Positions 15,067-24,630 of a stretch of DNA of 34,222 bases are shown here, piece after piece (the stretch's first letter is position 1; every line of letters starts with the position of its first letter). Under the pieces are notes generated by a model. That model ran no database searches, was not told the DNA's origin, and saw nothing but the letters and a program-made list of their open reading frames with translations. The position numbers and the translations under genes are program-made. This DNA comes from an uncultured Clostridia bacterium (lineage in GTDB: Bacteria > Bacillota > Clostridia > Christensenellales > Aristaeellaceae). The DNA is taken from contig CAMNEH010000018.1 in assembly GCA_946536315.1 (NCBI GenBank), positions 1 through 34,222 on the forward strand, written 5' to 3'.

Positions 15067-17508
15067 ATGCAGTATGGCTATTTTGATGACCAGCAGCGAG
15101 AGTTCGTCATCACAGTACCCAACACCCCGTATCCATGGATCAATTATCTGGGAAGCGAAGACTTTTTTTCTCTCTTCAGCAACACGTCCGGCGGCTACAG
15201 CTTCTATAAGGACGCAAGGCTCCTTCGGCTCACACGCTACCGCTACAATAACGTTCCGACAGACGCTGGCGGTAAATACTTTTACATCAAGGACGGCGAT
15301 ACCGTATGGAATCCCGGCTGGCAGCCTGTCAAGACCGCGCTGGACAGCTATGAGTGCCGTCACGGTCTCGGCTATTCCGTCATCACCGGTGTGAAAAACG
15401 GGCTGAAGGCGCAGCAAACCACCATGGTGCCCTTCGGCGCGCGCGCTGAAGTCACTCGCCTGACGCTGACCAATCAGAGCTCAGACACAAAGCACGTCAG
15501 CCTGTACAGCTTCGTGGAATTCTGCCTCTGGAATGCCTGGGACGACTGCACGAATTTCCAGCGCAATTATGCTCTGGCCGAAATGGAATTTGAATCCGGC
15601 GGCTCCGTCATTTATCATAAGAGCGAGTATCGCGAACGCCGCAATCATTATGCGGTGTACGCCGTCAATGCGCCTGTGGATGGATATGATACGGACAGGG
15701 AAAGCTTCCTGGGCCTGTATAACGGATTTGACCATCCGGACGCTGTGTTTGAAGACGCACCCCGCAACACCAACGCCAGGGGCTGGGCACCCATTGCCAG
15801 CCACTGCCTGCGCCGCAGCATCGCGCCCGGAGAGACGATCTCTTTTATCTTCGTTCTGGGCTATTGCGAATCACCGAAGGATCATAAGTTTATTGCGCCT
15901 GACGTCATCAACAAGGACGACGCCCATGCGCTGCTCGCGCAGTTTGCGACAGACGACCAGTTTGAAGCGCGCCTGCAGGAGCTGAAGAACTACTGGTCTC
16001 AGCTGCTCAGCCGGTACACTGTGCAGTCCGCCGATGAGAAGCTCAACCGCCAGGTGAATATCTGGAACCAGTACCAGTGCATGGTCACCTTTAATATGAG
16101 CCGGTCGGCATCTTACTTTGAATCCGGCATTGGACGCGGCATGGGCTTCCGTGACTCCAGCCAGGACCTGCTCGGCTTTGTGCACCTGATTCCGGACCGC
16201 GCCAGAGCCAGGATCCTCGATATCGCCGCGACACAGTTCCCGGACGGAAGCGCCTATCATCAGTACCAGCCGCTCACCAAACGCGGCAACCTGGGTGTCG
16301 GTTCCGGGTTTAACGATGACCCGCTCTGGCTGATATTCGCGGTCAGCGCCTATCTGAAAGAAACGGGAGACTTTACGATCCTGAACGAAATGGTCGACTT
16401 TGACAACGATCCGAAGCTGGCCGCGCCGCTGATCGAACACCTCCGCCGCAGCTACAGGTATATCGTGGAGCATAAAGGTCCGCATGGCTTGCCGCTGATC
16501 GGACGCGCGGACTGGAATGACTGTCTGAACCTGAACTGCTTCTCCAGCGAACCCGGCGAAAGCTTCCAGACGGTCACCAACAATGACACCGGCATCGCGG
16601 AATCCGTCTTTATTGCAGGCATGTTTGTCTGCGTCGCGGACGATTACGCGGAATTGCTTGAACTGGCTGGAGATCAGAAGGAAGCGGCGTTTGTCCGGGA
16701 GCAGAAGCAGCTGATGACCCAGGCGGTCGAAACTGCCGGCTGGGACGGCGAATGGTTCCTGCGCGCCTACGACGCTTACGGGGAGAAAGTCGGCTCTTCA
16801 GAAAATGATGAAGGCAAGATCTTCATCGAGCCGCAGGGCATGTGCGTCATGGCCGGCATCGGCAAAGAGACCGGCCTGGCGCAGAAATCGCTGGACGCCA
16901 CCCAGAAATATCTGGAATTCGAGCATGGCATTATGCTCAACTGGCCGTGCTACACCACCTACCGCCTGAACCTTGGCGAAATCTCCTCTTATCCGCCCGG
17001 ATATAAAGAAAACGGCTCCGTATTCTGCCATAACAACCCCTGGGTGATGATCGGCGAAACCGTGATGGGCCATGGCAACCGTGCGTTTGATCTCTACCGC
17101 AAGATTGCGCCAAGCTATATCACTGACCAGCAGCTTCATCGCACAGAGCCCTACGTCTACGCGCAGACCATCAACGGCGCGGACAGCGGCAAGCCTGGTG
17201 AAGCGCGCAACAGCTGGCTGACAGGCACCTCCGCCTGGAATTTCTACGCCATCAGCCAGTTTATTCTGGGTGTCAAGCCTGCGCTGACCGGCCTGAAGCT
17301 TGACCCCTGTCTCCCCGCTGAACTGAAGTCGCTGGACATCCGGCGTGAGTTCCGCGGAAATATCTACAATATCCACATTGATAATCACACCGCCGGCGAA
17401 AAAGGGAAAGTGACCGTGGCCGTCGACGGCAAGACGCTGGATGGTCAGGTGATTCCTGCGCCGGACACGAAGGGAAATACCTATCAGGTGACCGTCACTG
17501 TGGATTGA
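15067..17508 (+). CDS. Cellobiose phosphorylase (GH94)
   Basis: An 813-residue cytoplasmic GH94 phosphorylase, the family's usual length, with no signal peptide. It very closely resembles clostridial cellobiose phosphorylase from the first residues ([20 protein letters not shown]) on. An N-terminal beta-sandwich (about 1-290) is followed by a helical linker and an (alpha/alpha)6 barrel with [11 protein letters not shown] near 356-366 and RADWNDC at 480-486, where the general acid Asp485 lies, and finally a short beta domain. It splits cellobiose with phosphate to glucose and alpha-glucose 1-phosphate, saving ATP. Other beta-glucoside specificity within GH94 cannot be excluded. No sugar transporter is adjacent. 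The NUDIX gene follows after 15 bases. Confidence 0.95.
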   Translation: MQYGYFDDQQREFVITVPNTPYPWINYLGSEDFFSLFSNTSGGYSFYKDARLLRLTRYRYNNVPTDAGGKYFYIKDGDTVWNPGWQPVKTALDSYECRHGLGYSVITGVKNGLKAQQTTMVPFGARAEVTRLTLTNQSSDTKHVSLYSFVEFCLWNAWDDCTNFQRNYALAEMEFESGGSVIYHKSEYRERRNHYAVYAVNAPVDGYDTDRESFLGLYNGFDHPDAVFEDAPRNTNARGWAPIASHCLRRSIAPGETISFIFVLGYCESPKDHKFIAPDVINKDDAHALLAQFATDDQFEARLQELKNYWSQLLSRYTVQSADEKLNRQVNIWNQYQCMVTFNMSRSASYFESGIGRGMGFRDSSQDLLGFVHLIPDRARARILDIAATQFPDGSAYHQYQPLTKRGNLGVGSGFNDDPLWLIFAVSAYLKETGDFTILNEMVDFDNDPKLAAPLIEHLRRSYRYIVEHKGPHGLPLIGRADWNDCLNLNCFSSEPGESFQTVTNNDTGIAESVFIAGMFVCVADDYAELLELAGDQKEAAFVREQKQLMTQAVETAGWDGEWFLRAYDAYGEKVGSSENDEGKIFIEPQGMCVMAGIGKETGLAQKSLDATQKYLEFEHGIMLNWPCYTTYRLNLGEISSYPPGYKENGSVFCHNNPWVMIGETVMGHGNRAFDLYRKIAPSYITDQQLHRTEPYVYAQTINGADSGKPGEARNSWLTGTSAWNFYAISQFILGVKPALTGLKLDPCLPAELKSLDIRREFRGNIYNIHIDNHTAGEKGKVTVAVDGKTLDGQVIPAPDTKGNTYQVTVTVD

Positions 17509-17523
17509 CAGGAGAGATACAGC

Positions 17524-18081
17524 ATGAATGACGAACAATTAAAAGAGCACTATCTGTCCGGAGAAACGCTGTTTGACGGAAAGGTCGTGCATCTGGAACG
17601 GTGGCAGGTCAGTCTGCCCAACGGCAATACGGCGGTGCGTGAAGTGATCAAGCACATCGGCGCCGCCGCCGTAGTGCCGGTTGACAGCGAGGGCAACATT
17701 ACCCTTGTACGTCAGCACCGCGTCGCGATCGACGAAATGACCTGGGAAATCCCGGCGGGAAAGCTGGACCGGCCCGATGAAGACCCGCTCTGCTGTGCCA
17801 GGCGTGAGCTCGAGGAGGAAACCGGACTGAACGCCGAGCACTGGCAACTGCTGAGCAGGGTTGTGACCACCCCGGGCTTCTGCACAGAGCGCATTTCCAT
17901 TTATCTCGCTACCGGCCTGAGCCAGCACGAAGCGCATACCGACCCGGATGAATTTGTCCGCGTCAAGAAAATCCCCTTTGCGGAGGCGGTCCAGGAGGTG
18001 CTTGCAGGCAAGCTGTTTGATCAAAAGACTGCGTTAGGCATACTGCTGGCCAAAGCCGCTCTGGAGGCTGAGCCAGCATGA
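17524..18081 (+). CDS. NUDIX hydrolase, probable ADP-ribose pyrophosphatase
   Basis: A 185-residue protein of the NudF/ADP-ribose pyrophosphatase type. The NUDIX box runs over 79-101 (AGKLDRPDEDPLCCARRELEEETGL split around the REL-x-EET core), preceded by the WEIPAGK segment typical of ADP-ribose enzymes. The box has one extra residue between Gly and the first Glu, which I believe occurs in other clostridial members. It cleaves ADP-ribose to AMP and ribose 5-phosphate, limiting unwanted protein ADP-ribosylation. AGGAGAG lies ahead of the ATG. Its stop overlaps the next start. Confidence 0.88.
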   Translation: MNDEQLKEHYLSGETLFDGKVVHLERWQVSLPNGNTAVREVIKHIGAAAVVPVDSEGNITLVRQHRVAIDEMTWEIPAGKLDRPDEDPLCCARRELEEETGLNAEHWQLLSRVVTTPGFCTERISIYLATGLSQHEAHTDPDEFVRVKKIPFAEAVQEVLAGKLFDQKTALGILLAKAALEAEPA

Positions 18082-18683
18082 ATTCCGGCCGGGATCAGAC
18101 ATCCTTTCGGTATTGTTTCAGGCATATGCCAGAACTGACCACCGATCGGCTGCTCCTGCGTCCCGTCAGGCTGAGTGACGCCAGGGAAATGTTCACATAT
18201 TCCTGCGATCCCGAAGTATCCCGCTATGTTCTCTGGGAACCGCACAGGAGCATAGCGGATACTTATGAGGCGATATTTGAGCTGCGCCGCCAGTACCGAC
18301 GCGGAGAGCCTGCAACATTCGCCATTGTCCTCAGACACGAACGAATAATGATTGGCACGATCGGCTTCATGTGGCTCAACGCCGCGAGCAGATCTGCGGA
18401 AATTGGCTACAGTCTGAGCCGCAGATACTGGAATTGCGGTTACATGACCGAAGCGCTGACTGCAGTCCTTGGGTTTGCGTTTCAGACGCTCCATCTGCAC
18501 CGCGTGGAAGCGCAGCACGACATACAGAATCCTGCGTCCGGACGCGTGATGCAAAAAGCCGGTATGCGGCTGGAAGGGACGCTCCGCGACCGCCTGTACA
18601 TGAAAGGCCGCTTCGTTACGGTGTGCGTTTACTCGATACTTCAGAACGATTTGAATCAGGAGGATGGACATGTTTACCTATAA
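18078..18683 (+). CDS. GNAT-family N-acetyltransferase (RimJ/RimL-like)
   Basis: A 201-residue acetyltransferase of the ribosomal-protein/aminoglycoside-like subgroup. LTTDRLLLRPVRLSDA (20-35) begins the fold. IGYSLSRRYWNCGYMTEAL (about 112-130) carries the acetyl-CoA pyrophosphate loop in modified form, and HRVEAQHDIQNPASGRVMQKAG (about 153-174) is the classic last helix of RimJ/RimL-type enzymes. It probably acetylates a protein N-terminus or small amine, with unknown target. The first ATG overlaps the NUDIX stop and has GGAGG 10 bases upstream; the ATG at 18126 would fit the family's usual start better but lacks an obvious ribosome site. Confidence 0.87.
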   Translation: MNSGRDQTSFRYCFRHMPELTTDRLLLRPVRLSDAREMFTYSCDPEVSRYVLWEPHRSIADTYEAIFELRRQYRRGEPATFAIVLRHERIMIGTIGFMWLNAASRSAEIGYSLSRRYWNCGYMTEALTAVLGFAFQTLHLHRVEAQHDIQNPASGRVMQKAGMRLEGTLRDRLYMKGRFVTVCVYSILQNDLNQEDGHVYL

Positions 18684-18927
18684 GACCCGGGGAACATGCT
18701 CGACGGCCATCGATCTGGAAATTGACCGGAACAACCAGATTACCGCGTGCACGTTCCATAACGGCTGCAAAGGCAATACGGCAGGCCTGGCCAGGATGGT
18801 GATCGGGCGGGATGCTGACGAGGTGAAAGCACTTCTGCGCGGCATTCCGTGCCGTGGGAATACCTCCTGCCCGGATCAGCTGTCCCACGCCATCGAGGCT
18901 TATCAGGCCCAGGGAGGTGCGGCATGA
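18670..18927 (+). CDS. TIGR03905-family TSCPD domain protein
   Basis: An 85-residue protein with the hallmark GNTSCPDQL at 64-72, plus GTCS at 8-11 and the NGCKGNT motif at 31-37. The TSCPD domain is also found fused to some adenosylcobalamin-dependent ribonucleotide reductases, and stand-alone members are common in Clostridia with unproven roles, perhaps metal or redox related given four conserved Cys. AGGAGG at 18658-18663 sits 6 bases before this ATG, so the ATG two codons earlier is rejected. It overlaps the GNAT gene by 14 bases. Confidence 0.9.
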   Translation: MFTYKTRGTCSTAIDLEIDRNNQITACTFHNGCKGNTAGLARMVIGRDADEVKALLRGIPCRGNTSCPDQLSHAIEAYQAQGGAA

Positions 18928-19043
18928 CGACTAAACAGAACAAAAAGAATACGCGCAAAACGGCCGTGCGCGTACTCTGCATCATCATGGCTGCCTTGCT
19001 GGTGCTGTCCAGCGTGGCTGCGATATTCGGAGTCTTCGGATAA
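18924..19043 (+). CDS. 39-residue single-pass membrane peptide
   Basis: A short protein with a Lys/Arg/Asn-rich head (TTKQNKKNTRKT) and one hydrophobic helix (about 15-36) ending near the C-terminus, so the head should face the cytoplasm. The ATG overlaps the TSCPD stop (ATGA), and AGGGAGGTG lies 5-13 bases upstream, which supports translation. I do not recognise a family. Size and shape fit small membrane regulators or partners of larger membrane proteins. It ends four bases before the convergent recQ stop. Confidence 0.65.
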   Translation: MTTKQNKKNTRKTAVRVLCIIMAALLVLSSVAAIFGVFG

Positions 19044-19047
19044 CCCA

Positions 19048-20763
19048 TCAGCGGCTATTCAGCCATTCCTCGATGACGCTGACCGGCTGCCCCAGGATAA
19101 TGGACATCTGTTCTGTGGTCAGGCGGGCCTTCTCACATCTATTCAACAGCCCCCGCTCTTCCTCCGACAGGAGGATTTGCGGGCCTTTTTGCTGTGGTTC
19201 ACGCCCGGACTCCGGGGACGTTCCTGCCACCTCCGGATGGATCTGCAGCCATTTTTCGATCGCTTTCAGGAACTCCTCGCCGTATTTCTGGATTTTGATC
19301 TCGCCCATCCCCTTGACCTGCCGCAAATCATCCGGTGTTCGGGGAAGCCTTTGCGCCATATCCCGCAGCGTCTTGTCATCACAGATGATATAGACGGGCA
19401 TATGCGCGTCCCTGGCCAGGGACATACGGCATGCTTTCAGCCGGACCAGCAAATCCTCCAGCGCGTCGTCGCCAGGGTTGGACAGGGGCATCGGCAGCAT
19501 TCTGGGCGCAGAGACCGGCTGGCTGAGGTATTTCTCGACCCGCGAGCCCGCACAGCGTGAACAGGCACCACAGGGCCTGCCGCTGGCCTGCTGACCAAAG
19601 TAGCTCAACAGCTCCGCACGAATGCAGCCGGTTCCTTCGCACAGGTTGATCATCTGGTTGAGCCTTCGCCTGCTCTGCTGGAGCACGGCGGTCCGTTCTT
19701 CGTCCGTCAGCGCTTCATTTGGCGCCGTGTTATCCATCAGATACCTGGATACCATGATATCCTGACGGCTGTACAGCAGCAGGCATTCCGCCGGTTCACC
19801 ATCCCTGCCGGCACGGCCCGCCTCCTGATAATAGGCTTCGATGCTCATGGGCATCTGCGCATGCAGCACGTACCGCACATTGGATTTATCGATCCCCATG
19901 CCAAAGGCGTTGGTCGCGACCATCACCCTGGCCCTGTCGTACTGGAAATCTTCCTGATTGGCCCGGCGCTCCTCGTCCGAGAGTCCGGCATGGTATCTTG
20001 TCGCCTGAATGCCTGCGGCACGCAGTTTGACGGTCAGGTCTTCCACCTGTTTCCTTGAATTGCAATAGATGATGCCGCTGTCCTCTTTCCGGCCCTGCAC
20101 CAGCTTCAGAATGGCATCCGATCTTTTTTTCTGCTGAATGATCTCAAAAAACAGGTTGGGCCGGTCAAATCCGGTCGTCACCCTGCAGGGCGAACGAAGG
20201 TTCAGCAGTCTTTCGATGTCGGCGCAAACGCGTTTGGTCGCGGTGGCTGTAAACGCGCCAACCGGCGGACGTTTCGGCAGCTGGTTCAGGTAATCGGCAA
20301 TTCGCAGGTAGCTTGGGCGAAAATCCTGACCCCACTGGGAAACACAGTGCGCTTCGTCCACAGCGATCAGCGCGATCGGCACATTCTGACTGAACCTCAA
20401 AAAGGATGGCGCGGCCAGACGTTCCGGCGCTACATAGATAAAGCGATATTTTCCCTGGTACGCCAGCTGTATCGCTTTCTCCATCTGGCCCGGGCTCAAG
20501 GTGCTGTTGATGTACGCCGCGGGCATACCAGCCGCGTTGAGCGCGGAAACCTGATCCTTCATCAGGGATATCAAAGGGGAAATGACCAGCGTCAATCCCT
20601 CCAGCTGCATGCCAGGAACCTGATAGCATACGGATTTGCCTGCGCCCGTCGGCATGACCGCCAGCACATCGTTCCCGGACAGGAGCGCGTCCACGACGGT
20701 CTCCTGTCCGGGACGGAAGCTGTCATGCCCAAAGTAGCGCTTCAGGATCTCAAGCTTATCCAT
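19048..20763 (-). CDS. recQ: RecQ-family ATP-dependent DNA helicase lacking the usual winged helix
   Basis: A 571-residue 3'-5' helicase. Motifs: FRPGQ at 16-20, TGAGKS at 39-44, DEAH at 136-139, then motif VI QEAGRAGRDG at 313-322. The zinc-binding segment has Cys380, Cys398, Cys401 and Cys404. An HRDC domain spans about 431-506 and a short C-terminal helix-turn-helix-like part about 533-571. Between the zinc segment and HRDC only about 25 residues remain, too few for the roughly 100-residue RQC winged helix of standard RecQ. It would act in replication-fork repair and recombination. The start ATG shares one base with the secA stop (TAATG), so expression is tied to secA. Confidence 0.92.
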   Translation of the reverse strand: MDKLEILKRYFGHDSFRPGQETVVDALLSGNDVLAVMPTGAGKSVCYQVPGMQLEGLTLVISPLISLMKDQVSALNAAGMPAAYINSTLSPGQMEKAIQLAYQGKYRFIYVAPERLAAPSFLRFSQNVPIALIAVDEAHCVSQWGQDFRPSYLRIADYLNQLPKRPPVGAFTATATKRVCADIERLLNLRSPCRVTTGFDRPNLFFEIIQQKKRSDAILKLVQGRKEDSGIIYCNSRKQVEDLTVKLRAAGIQATRYHAGLSDEERRANQEDFQYDRARVMVATNAFGMGIDKSNVRYVLHAQMPMSIEAYYQEAGRAGRDGEPAECLLLYSRQDIMVSRYLMDNTAPNEALTDEERTAVLQQSRRRLNQMINLCEGTGCIRAELLSYFGQQASGRPCGACSRCAGSRVEKYLSQPVSAPRMLPMPLSNPGDDALEDLLVRLKACRMSLARDAHMPVYIICDDKTLRDMAQRLPRTPDDLRQVKGMGEIKIQKYGEEFLKAIEKWLQIHPEVAGTSPESGREPQQKGPQILLSEEERGLLNRCEKARLTTEQMSIILGQPVSVIEEWLNSR

Positions 20764-23462
20764 TATACGTTTTTCCCGCAGCAATTCTTATACTTTTTGC
20801 CGCTGCCGCACGGGCACGGATCATTCCTGCCGATTTTTTTGGCCACTTTGACCGGGGTCCTCGGCGTTTCCGGCGCAGCCGCACCGCCACCCTTGGCCGA
20901 TGTCGCCACCGCCACGGCGCGGCGCTCCTGTGGACGCTCGATCCGGGCCTGACACAGGCGCCGCACGGTGTCCTCCCGGATCAGGTGTACCATTTCCTCA
21001 AACATATCAAAGCTTTCCAGCTTGTACTCATTCACCGGGTCTTTCTGCCCATAAGCCCGCAGACCGATGCCGTCACGCAGCTGATCCATTGCGTCGATAT
21101 GGTCCATCCAACGGGAATCAACCGAGCGCAGCAGGATTGCGCGCTCCAGTTCGCGCATCTCGATCCCGATCTCGCCGATCTGCGCTTCCCGTTCCTCGTA
21201 GAAGCGTTCCGCTTCCCGCTTCAGGAACGACGTCAGGTCCTCCTTGGTGAATGAAGTCACCGCGCTCTGGTTGGCTGAGAGCGTGCCATGCTTGATGCAG
21301 AGGCGTTCCAGGTAGTCCGTCATTGCGTTCACGTCCCAGTCCGCCGCATGATCCGCCGCGCAGAAGCGACCGACTGCTTCGTCGATCAGGGCGTCCTCCA
21401 TCCCACGGATGACATCGCGCATGTTTTCTCCGCGCAGGACCTGCATACGCTGGCCATAGATGATTTCGCGCTGTTGATTCATCACGTCGTCAAACTGCAG
21501 GACGTTCTTTCTGATCTGGTAGTTGCGGGACTCGACGCGTTTTTGCGCGTTCTCGATCTGTTTGGTCAGCATGCCCGCCTCAAGCGGCGTATTCTCATCC
21601 ATGCCGAGTCGCTCGATCATCGGGGTGATTCTGTCCCCGCCAAACAGGCGCATCAGATCATCTTCAAGCGCAATATAGAACTGTGATGAGCCGGGATCGC
21701 CCTGGCGACCGGCGCGGCCGCGCAGCTGGTTATCGATTCGCCTGGATTCGTGGCGCTCAGTACCGATGATATGCAGACCACCCACCTTCACGACCTGCTC
21801 ATGCTCCTTGTCGGTCGTCTTTTGGAATGACGCTTTCAGGTCGCGATAGCGCTGGCGGATCTCGGCAATTTCATCAGATACGTCCTCCTGGAAGCCCGTC
21901 GCCGCTTCAATCAGCGCTTCGTCCACATTCTCCTGTCTGAGCGCGTTGCGCGCCATGAAATCCGGATTGCCGCCCAGAAGGATATCGGTACCGCGGCCAG
22001 CCATGTTGGTGGCGATCGTCACAGCCCCCAGGCGGCCCGCCTGGGCGACGATCTCCGCTTCGCGCGCATGGTGTTTCGCGTTCAGGACATTATGCTTGAC
22101 GCCGCGCAGGTCCAGCATCCTGGACAACAGTTCGCTGACTTCTACGGAAACCGTGCCAACCAGCACCGGCTGACCCGTTTCGTGACGGCGGATGATTTCC
22201 TCGATCACCGCCTGATATTTGCCCTTTTTGCCCCGGTATACCACATCGTTCAGGTCCTGGCGGATCATGGGCATATTTGTCGGGATCTGAACGACATCCA
22301 GACGATAGATGCCCTGAAACTCTTCTTCCTCAGTCTTAGCGGTGCCGGTCATGCCCGAAAGTTTTGAGTACATGCGGAAATAGTTCTGGAAGGTGATGGT
22401 AGCCAGCGTCTTGCTCTCGTGCTCCACCTTCACGCCTTCCTTGGCTTCGATCGCCTGGTGCAGGCCGTCCGAATACCGCCGTCCTATCATCAGGCGGCCG
22501 GTAAATTCATCGACGATAATGACCTGACCGTTCTGAACGACATAGTCGACGTCACGCTTCATCAGCGCATTGGCCTTCAGGGCCTGAATCAGGTAATGGT
22601 TCAGCTCGTTGTTTTCCGGGTCAGCGAGGTTTTCGACGCCGAAGGCCGACTCCGCTTTCTTAACGCCTTCATCCGTGAAGGTGACCGCTTTATCCTTCTC
22701 CTCGACGTGATAATCGGTTTCGGGCGTCAGGCGAATCACAAACCGGTTCGCCCGGTCGTACATATCGGTTGATTTTTCTCCCTGGCCGGAGATAATGAGC
22801 GGGGTGCGCGCTTCGTCGATCAGGATGGAGTCGACTTCGTCCACGATGGCAAAGTGATGCCCGCGCTGAACCATGTCACGCTCATACAGCACCATGTTAT
22901 CGCGCAGGTAATCGAAGCCCATCTCGTTATTGGTGCCATAGGTGATATCAGCGCGGTACGCGTCCCGCCGCTGCTGATTGTTCAGGTCGTGCACGATGAT
23001 GCCGACGCTCATTCCAAGGAAACGGTACAGCTTGCCCATTTCCTCGCCCTGAAAGCTGGCCAGGTAGTCGTTGACGGTCACGATATGAACGCCTTTGCCT
23101 GGGATGGCATTCAGATACGCCGGCAGCGTCGCTGTCAGTGTCTTGCCTTCACCGGTTTTCATTTCGGCAATTCGGCCCTGGTGCAGGACGATGCCACCGA
23201 TCAGCTGCACCTTGAACGGACGCAGCCCAAGGGTGCGTTTAGAGGCTTCCCTCACTGTCGCAAACGCTTCAGGGAGCAGCTGATCCAGCGTTTCTCCCTT
23301 TGCGTAGCGTTCTTTGAACTCGACGGTTTTATGCGCCAATTCCGCATCCGAAAGCTTTTCGAACTGCGGCTCGAGTTTTTCAATTTCATCAGCCTGGCGG
23401 ATGATCGGCTTCAGCTGAGCGTCATTGCCCAGGCCAAATATTTTTTTAACTTTTTCGAACAT
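20763..23462 (-). CDS. secA: Protein translocase motor ATPase SecA
   Basis: An 899-residue Sec-pathway motor that drives preproteins through SecYEG. Walker A GEGKT lies at 104-108, the [13 protein letters not shown] segment around 205-217 is Walker B, followed by the preprotein cross-linking domain and the second nucleotide-binding fold with [15 protein letters not shown]. The last 20 residues carry the SEC-C zinc motif with Cys883, Cys885, Cys894 and Cys895, which binds SecB or ribosomes. Length is near the usual 800-900. AAAGGAG precedes the ATG. It lies between a secreted SH3b protein and recQ, not next to prfB as is common. Confidence 0.97.
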   Translation of the reverse strand: MFEKVKKIFGLGNDAQLKPIIRQADEIEKLEPQFEKLSDAELAHKTVEFKERYAKGETLDQLLPEAFATVREASKRTLGLRPFKVQLIGGIVLHQGRIAEMKTGEGKTLTATLPAYLNAIPGKGVHIVTVNDYLASFQGEEMGKLYRFLGMSVGIIVHDLNNQQRRDAYRADITYGTNNEMGFDYLRDNMVLYERDMVQRGHHFAIVDEVDSILIDEARTPLIISGQGEKSTDMYDRANRFVIRLTPETDYHVEEKDKAVTFTDEGVKKAESAFGVENLADPENNELNHYLIQALKANALMKRDVDYVVQNGQVIIVDEFTGRLMIGRRYSDGLHQAIEAKEGVKVEHESKTLATITFQNYFRMYSKLSGMTGTAKTEEEEFQGIYRLDVVQIPTNMPMIRQDLNDVVYRGKKGKYQAVIEEIIRRHETGQPVLVGTVSVEVSELLSRMLDLRGVKHNVLNAKHHAREAEIVAQAGRLGAVTIATNMAGRGTDILLGGNPDFMARNALRQENVDEALIEAATGFQEDVSDEIAEIRQRYRDLKASFQKTTDKEHEQVVKVGGLHIIGTERHESRRIDNQLRGRAGRQGDPGSSQFYIALEDDLMRLFGGDRITPMIERLGMDENTPLEAGMLTKQIENAQKRVESRNYQIRKNVLQFDDVMNQQREIIYGQRMQVLRGENMRDVIRGMEDALIDEAVGRFCAADHAADWDVNAMTDYLERLCIKHGTLSANQSAVTSFTKEDLTSFLKREAERFYEEREAQIGEIGIEMRELERAILLRSVDSRWMDHIDAMDQLRDGIGLRAYGQKDPVNEYKLESFDMFEEMVHLIREDTVRRLCQARIERPQERRAVAVATSAKGGGAAAPETPRTPVKVAKKIGRNDPCPCGSGKKYKNCCGKNV

Positions 23463-23485
23463 TTTGGTCTCCTTTTACCCAAAGA

Positions 23486-24592
23486 TTATTTTAAGAAGCA
23501 TGACATCATATACCCGTCTGTCCCCTGATAGCGCACCTGGGACCATTCGTCCCCCGGAATGAGGATGGTGACCTTCTGACCCGAAGGGATCTTATACAGA
23601 ATGGTACCGCTGACGACGTTCGGCGATGCGCGGAGATTGACATAGGACTTCCCGTTCGAGACAGTTTTCACCGGTGTTCCCGGAAGGCCATAGACGGTTG
23701 TGAACCTGGTCATGATGTAGCCCGTCAAGCCGGACGCTTTGCCGTATACCTTGCACCATGTCAGACCGCCCTCCAGCACTTCCAGCCGAATCCCGCTGTC
23801 ATACTGCGTCAGGACCTTGGCCGTGGATGAAGGCTGCGCCCTCAGATTCACCTTGCCCGCGTTCGGGCTGGCGACAATCAGATATCCTTTCGCCGTTTCC
23901 GGCGCCGGCGGACTCGGATCAGCGCTTTCACTCAGGAAAGCGCTGGACATGTATCCCATGCTCTTTCCGTCGCTGATCTGCCAGAAACCGTTCCCCTTCA
24001 TGAGCACTGTCACCGCCGTACCAACAGGCAGGGAAGTCATGGCCGGATAATTCATGGATGGGCCGCTGCGCAGCTTGACAGGCTTGCCGTTCGATGCGGT
24101 CACGCGAGCGGTGGAGCCGCCGCTGACCTTCAGGTATTCCTCTCTGAAATAACCGGTCAGACCGTCGATTTCCACATGATACCATCCAGTCTCCTTCGAC
24201 AGGATCCGGCATACCGCGCTGTTGTAATAAATGCCAAGCACCTTGGACGCCAGCGACGGGTATTCCCGCAGGTTCAGGAAAGCGGTAGCTGTCGGATTGG
24301 CGACGACGCCGATGCTGCCCCCTTCTGACGCGCGTCTCAGGTAACTGTCCAGCATATAGCCGGATTTGCCGTTCCGGATGACCGTCACGTAGTCCCAGCC
24401 AGCGCCGGAGGAGATGATGTTCACCCATTCATTTCGGGCGGCTGTGGAGATCACCTCATAATCATAGCCAGGACCTGCGCGCAGATTCAGCGAGGAAGTA
24501 TCCGAAACAACGGCGAATTCCGCCTCAGCCCGGTCATATAATCCACAGCAAACCACCAGCCCGAGTATCACCGCGGGAATCCATCGTCTCAC
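23486..24592 (-). CDS. Secreted protein of five bacterial SH3 repeats
   Basis: A 368-residue protein with a signal peptide (about 1-24, AEA before the mature end) and nothing else but five SH3b domains at about 27-86, 95-155, 162-221, 237-298 and 308-368. Each repeat has the V/LNLRAGPS-type strand and a GY-x-x-S/R-x-L end. SH3b domains bind peptidoglycan cross-bridges or other wall polymers. With no enzyme domain visible, this is probably a wall-binding or wall-organising protein. It begins with GTG, with GAGGT 8 bases upstream. It lies 23 bases before secA, the motor that would export it. Confidence 0.87.
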   Translation of the reverse strand: MRRWIPAVILGLVVCCGLYDRAEAEFAVVSDTSSLNLRAGPGYDYEVISTAARNEWVNIISSGAGWDYVTVIRNGKSGYMLDSYLRRASEGGSIGVVANPTATAFLNLREYPSLASKVLGIYYNSAVCRILSKETGWYHVEIDGLTGYFREEYLKVSGGSTARVTASNGKPVKLRSGPSMNYPAMTSLPVGTAVTVLMKGNGFWQISDGKSMGYMSSAFLSESADPSPPAPETAKGYLIVASPNAGKVNLRAQPSSTAKVLTQYDSGIRLEVLEGGLTWCKVYGKASGLTGYIMTRFTTVYGLPGTPVKTVSNGKSYVNLRASPNVVSGTILYKIPSGQKVTILIPGDEWSQVRYQGTDGYMMSCFLK

Positions 24593-24630
24593 GCTTTATC
24601 ACCTCAATCCTTCATCCATTCCGAGGTCGG

